Positions 60,947 through 64,000 of a stretch of 64,000 nt of DNA are shown here, in pieces. Location of the stretch: contig NZ_BAAAUN010000001.1 in the NCBI RefSeq assembly GCF_039533965.1, forward strand, positions 2,640,950 to 2,704,949, read 5' to 3'. The notes beneath the pieces are model-generated. The model worked only from the letters and a program-made list of their open reading frames with translations, made no database searches and was not told where the DNA came from. Source of the stretch: Microbacterium luteolum. GTDB taxonomy: Bacteria > Actinomycetota > Actinomycetes > Actinomycetales > Microbacteriaceae. The translations under genes and the position numbers were made by a program. Position 1 is the stretch's first letter. Every line of letters starts with the position of its first letter.

Positions 60947-61816
60947 CTAGGGCGCCGCGGAGAGAACTTCGGCCAGCACTCGCTGCTGAGTTCTCCCGGG
61001 ATCCGGGCTGGACTGGTCCGACATGGTCACAAGCGCTTTCCAGAGGGCCCATCCTCGCGCGCGTTGCCAGGTCGCATCATCGAGGCCTATCGACTCGCGA
61101 AACGCTGCGCGCGCCTCGCCATCGAAGTAGGTCCACGCGATGACGAGATCACATGCGGGATCGCCGCTCCCGCATGTGCCGAGATCGATGACTGCCGAGA
61201 GTCGCCCTTCCTCGGTGAGGAGGTTGCCGGTGGCGACGTCTCCGTGAAACCAGACAGGCTCGGACTCCCAGGCAGACGTCGTCGCGGCGAGCCAGATCTC
61301 TCGGCACCGCTCCGCATCGACGTCGTCTCCCAGGCGTTCGAGGGCGATCTGCACCTGATCGCTGTACACGCTCGGGTGACAGCCGCGGTAGAAGGAGTGT
61401 CGTCCTGCTGCGGTGCCCGCCCCTGTCGGGAGGGATCTCAGTGCGCGCAGCACGGATCCCAGATCGACGGCAAAAGAGACCCGGTCGATCAGCGAATTCT
61501 CGTCCAGCGTGTCACCGGGCAGCCATCGACGCACGGACCACGGAAGCGGGTAGTCCTGGCTCGGCGCTCCAACTGCCACGACACCGGGGACGAGAACCGG
61601 GAGCTTCCCGTCGAGGAACTCGAGCGCGCGCTTCTCCTTCTCGACAGCCGCGGCATAGGCCTCGCCACTGGGCAGCCGCACGGAAAGGTCATCTCCCAGG
61701 CGAAACGTCCGGTTGTCCCACCCCTGTTGCGGAACCGCGCGAATGCGCAGTGTGCTCCAGTGCGGAAACTGCTCCGATATGAGCTGGGCCACCAGGGCCT
61801 CGTCGATATCGATCAT
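60947..61816 (-). CDS. aminoglycoside phosphotransferase-like kinase (APH family)
   Basis: 289 aa. GWDNRTFRLGDDLSVRLPS marks the nucleotide loop, VWFHGDVATGNLL is the catalytic HxDxxxxN Brenner motif, and AVIDLGTCGSGDPACDL supplies the metal-binding D. It closely resembles the chromosomal APH(3'')/StrK-like group and may phosphorylate a small molecule; resistance is not implied. ATG at 61816 has GGAGG. It follows the amino acid permease by 24 bp. Confidence 0.88.
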   Translation of the reverse strand: MIDIDEALVAQLISEQFPHWSTLRIRAVPQQGWDNRTFRLGDDLSVRLPSGEAYAAAVEKEKRALEFLDGKLPVLVPGVVAVGAPSQDYPLPWSVRRWLPGDTLDENSLIDRVSFAVDLGSVLRALRSLPTGAGTAAGRHSFYRGCHPSVYSDQVQIALERLGDDVDAERCREIWLAATTSAWESEPVWFHGDVATGNLLTEEGRLSAVIDLGTCGSGDPACDLVIAWTYFDGEARAAFRESIGLDDATWQRARGWALWKALVTMSDQSSPDPGRTQQRVLAEVLSAAP

Positions 61817-61840
61817 CTTTCCTCCCCGCTTCAGCACGCC

Positions 61841-63307
61841 CTATTCGCTGCCCGGTGCCTTCGCTGCCGGCTTCTCCGCGTGTCGTGGACTGTTCGGGTT
61901 CATCAGGGAGTGCCTGCGGCCGTAGACGAAGTAGATGATGAGGCCGATGATGAGCCAGCCGCCGAAGCGGAGCCAGGTCTCCCAGTGCAGCTGGAGCATC
62001 AGGAAGCCGGAGGCGAGCATGCCGAAGGCGGGAACCAGCGGCATGAGCGGGAGCCGGAAGGTGCGGGGAGCATCCGGGCGCTTGTATCGGAAGATGATGA
62101 CCGACAAGCAGACCACGACGAACGCGGCCAGGATGCCGATGTTGGTGAGGTCCGCGACGGCCTTGATCGGGAACACGCCCGCGAGGAGTGCCGAGGCGAC
62201 GCCGGCGATCCAGGTGACGCGCTGTGGGGTGCCATTTCGGTCGGTCTTGGCGAACCACCCCGGGAGGAGCCCATCGCGACTCATCGAGAACCACACGCGG
62301 GTGACGCCGAGGAGGAAGGTGAGCATCACGGTGAGGATGGACAGGACGGCGAAGACGGAGATGATGGTGGCGATCACGGGCAGCCCGACGCTCGTGAACG
62401 CGGACGCGAACCCGGCCGTGGGGTCGATCTCCTTCCAGTTCTGCATGCCCGTCAGCACGAGCGTGGCGGCGACGTAGAGCAGCATCGCGATGATCAGCGA
62501 GAGGATGATGGCCTTCGGCATGTGCTTCTTGCCGTCCTTCGCCTCCTCAGCGGCGGTGCTCATGGCGTCGTAGCCGAACACGGCGAAGAACACGGTCGCG
62601 GCGCCGGCGAGCACGGGACCGAAGCCGCTGGGCATGAACGGGTTGTAGTTGTTCGCATCGATGTAGAAGACGCCCAGGCCGATGATGAACAGGATCAGGA
62701 GCACTTTGATCGCGACTGCGACGAGCTCGAAGCGCCCGAAGGCCTTGGTTCCGCGGGCGAGGATCCACGTCACGAGCAGGCAGACAGCGATGGCGGGAAT
62801 GTTGACGATTCCGCCCTTGCCCTCGTCGGCCGTGGAGGTCATCCACGTCGGCATGTGGATGCCCACCCCGGAAAGGAAGGCGTCGAAGTAGCCGGAGATG
62901 CCGATGGCGACGACGGCAACGATGGCGATGTATTCGAGCAGCAAGTCCCACCCGATGAACCAGCCGATGACCTCGCCAAGGGCGACGTAGCCGTACGTGT
63001 ATGCGGACCCTGCCCTGGGGATCATGCCGGCGAACTCGGCATAGGAGAGAGCGGCAGCCGCCGACGCGAGCCCGGCGATCAGGAAGGAGATGAGCACGGC
63101 GGGTCCCGCTCCCGGGGTTCCTTGGCTCCCTGCCGCCACCAACCCGGCGAGGGAGAAGATGCCGACGCCGATGATGCCGCCGACGCCGATCGCCGTGAGC
63201 TGCCACAGACCCAGCGACTTGAAGAGCCCGCTGTTCTTACTCTCGGCCTCCATGTCGTCGATGGGCTTGCGCCGCATGATCGACTGGGATGGATCTTTTG
63301 CACTCAT
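61841..63307 (-). CDS. APC family amino acid permease (YfnA/CAT type)
   Basis: 488 aa, about 12-14 helices. The start GLWQLTAIGVGGIIGVGIFSLAG and the segment AGMIPRAGSAYTYGYVALGEVIGWFIGWDLLLEYI are typical of cationic amino acid transporter-like APC permeases. A conserved charge GYDAMSTAAEEAKD lies in TM6-7. I chose ATG at 63307 with GAGGAGC upstream; ATG at 63340 is an alternative. Confidence 0.92.
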   Translation of the reverse strand: MSAKDPSQSIMRRKPIDDMEAESKNSGLFKSLGLWQLTAIGVGGIIGVGIFSLAGLVAAGSQGTPGAGPAVLISFLIAGLASAAAALSYAEFAGMIPRAGSAYTYGYVALGEVIGWFIGWDLLLEYIAIVAVVAIGISGYFDAFLSGVGIHMPTWMTSTADEGKGGIVNIPAIAVCLLVTWILARGTKAFGRFELVAVAIKVLLILFIIGLGVFYIDANNYNPFMPSGFGPVLAGAATVFFAVFGYDAMSTAAEEAKDGKKHMPKAIILSLIIAMLLYVAATLVLTGMQNWKEIDPTAGFASAFTSVGLPVIATIISVFAVLSILTVMLTFLLGVTRVWFSMSRDGLLPGWFAKTDRNGTPQRVTWIAGVASALLAGVFPIKAVADLTNIGILAAFVVVCLSVIIFRYKRPDAPRTFRLPLMPLVPAFGMLASGFLMLQLHWETWLRFGGWLIIGLIIYFVYGRRHSLMNPNSPRHAEKPAAKAPGSE

Positions 63308-63535
63308 CAGATGCTCCTCAGTTGGTGCCGCGACCATCACTGCCCTGTGACGGTCAGCCCAGTATGTACCTGGAGACGCCCCGCGAAAGGTGACTGATCC
63401 TGAACGCTACTGTTTAGGCTCACGGCAGCGCGATGCCGGTGTACTCAGCGAGCGGGATCCCCGCGAGGCTCGGGGCTGAGGCGTCGTAGAGTCGTCTGAC
63501 GGCAGCAGGGCGGGAGGGACCGAGAGGGAGCGAAT

Positions 63536-64000
63536 GTGCACGGCGTGGTTCTCGCGGGCGTGATCCGGTCGCGCACGGTGGTGCTCACCGGCGCCCGTGC
63601 CCCGGCGACTCTCGACCTCGCACGGCGGTTCGCCGAGGCCGACTGGCGTGTGATCGTCGCCGACAGCGAACCCAACCTGACGGCGAATTCGCGGGCAGTG
63701 CAGCGCGCCTATCGGGTGCCGTCTGCGCGGTTCCGTCCGGTCGAGTTCGCGCGGGCGATCGCCGGTATCGCGCGACGCCACCGGGCCGATCTCATCGTCC
63801 CCACCTGCGAGGAGACTTACTGGCTCAGCGCCGTGCTCACGGCGGATGATGTCGCGGAACCGCCAGGACAGACGATTGACGATCGCTGCGTGAAGAGCGA
63901 TCTCGCCCTGCTCCGCGCCCGGCTGTTCGCCTCGGAGTCGGATCTGCTCGCGCGCCTGCATCACAAGGGACGATTCGTCGCACTGCTCGACGAACTCGGC
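63536..64000 (+). CDS. ATP-grasp-like protein, N-terminal part (runs off the window)
   Basis: 155 codons visible, open at the right edge. GTG at 63536 has GAGGGAG upstream, and TAGAGT at 63487 is a -10 candidate. The sequence begins with a Rossmann-like pre-ATP-grasp domain (VVLTGARAPATLDLARRFAEADWRVIVADSE, then AYRVPSARF and ADLIVPTCEETYWLS). It continues toward LHHKGRFVALLDELG, as in carbamoyl-phosphate-synthase-like ligases. Substrate unknown. Confidence 0.75.
   Translation, partial: MHGVVLAGVIRSRTVVLTGARAPATLDLARRFAEADWRVIVADSEPNLTANSRAVQRAYRVPSARFRPVEFARAIAGIARRHRADLIVPTCEETYWLSAVLTADDVAEPPGQTIDDRCVKSDLALLRARLFASESDLLARLHHKGRFVALLDELG

Noticed and set aside
60947..61816. An antibiotic resistance determinant
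   Set aside because: The APH-like kinase has core-genome context and no mobile element nearby, and family membership alone does not show drug modification.

Overview
The window is a 64 kb piece of a high-GC actinobacterial chromosome close to the replication origin. Protein features and gene order point to Microbacteriaceae, most likely Microbacterium or a close relative. The evidence is the order trxA-trxB-murJ-DUF6049 followed later by the tRNA CCA-adding enzyme, and rpsF-ssb-rpsR-rplI-dnaB further on. It also includes very frequent GGATGCCG/CGGCATCC words, GTG starts, GTGA/ATGA overlaps and many leaderless genes. This origin-proximal order resembles the Mycobacterium tuberculosis segment from parB to pcnA (remembered synteny, not a search).

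Layout. 1-970: the 3' end of an unidentified gene, then about 730 bp of inverted repeats with a doubtful 50-codon ORF. 974-6207 (minus): trxA, trxB behind a perfect sigma-R-type promoter, murJ and its DUF6049 partner. 6316-18001: a methyltransferase, a flavin oxidoreductase, a sortase-type surface protein, two secreted phosphoesterases, a lipoprotein and a CPBP protease. 18178-23174: a small membrane protein, the CCA-adding enzyme, a VapBC-type toxin-antitoxin pair, a DHFR-like reductase, an SDR and two unknowns. 23183-29782 (minus): a tight operon small ORF-glgX-treY-treZ that turns glycogen into trehalose. 29956-34416: a GAF regulator, an alpha/beta hydrolase, an aldehyde dehydrogenase and a DUF779 protein, with phased TGCAAC sites before the dehydrogenase. 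34679-38821: unknown membrane and cytoplasmic proteins and an acetyltransferase.

38898-44893: a divergent Lrp/AsnC regulator and a complete peptide ABC transporter. 45101-46802: an ECF sigma factor with a CU044_5270-type partner. 46924-50911: a lipoprotein and an iron-siderophore importer (binding protein plus two permeases, no ATPase) behind a DtxR/IdeR-like box. 51067-52760: rpsF-ssb-rpsR-rplI with a probable S6:S18 leader. 52872-56228: a WYL regulator, an epoxide hydrolase with a perfect inverted repeat between them, and an HTH_42 protein. 56417-59012: a seven-repeat chaplin-like surface protein and a secreted protein of unknown function. 59533-60906: dnaB, preceded by DnaA boxes. 60947-64000: an aminoglycoside-phosphotransferase-like kinase, an amino acid permease and the start of an ATP-grasp-like gene.

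The most notable items are three very short leaderless upstream ORFs that end on or just before the start of the next gene, the multi-repeat chaplin-like protein in a probably non-filamentous actinobacterium, several well-formed operators, and the DnaA-box cluster before dnaB. All family assignments come from reading the translated sequence; no database search was run.
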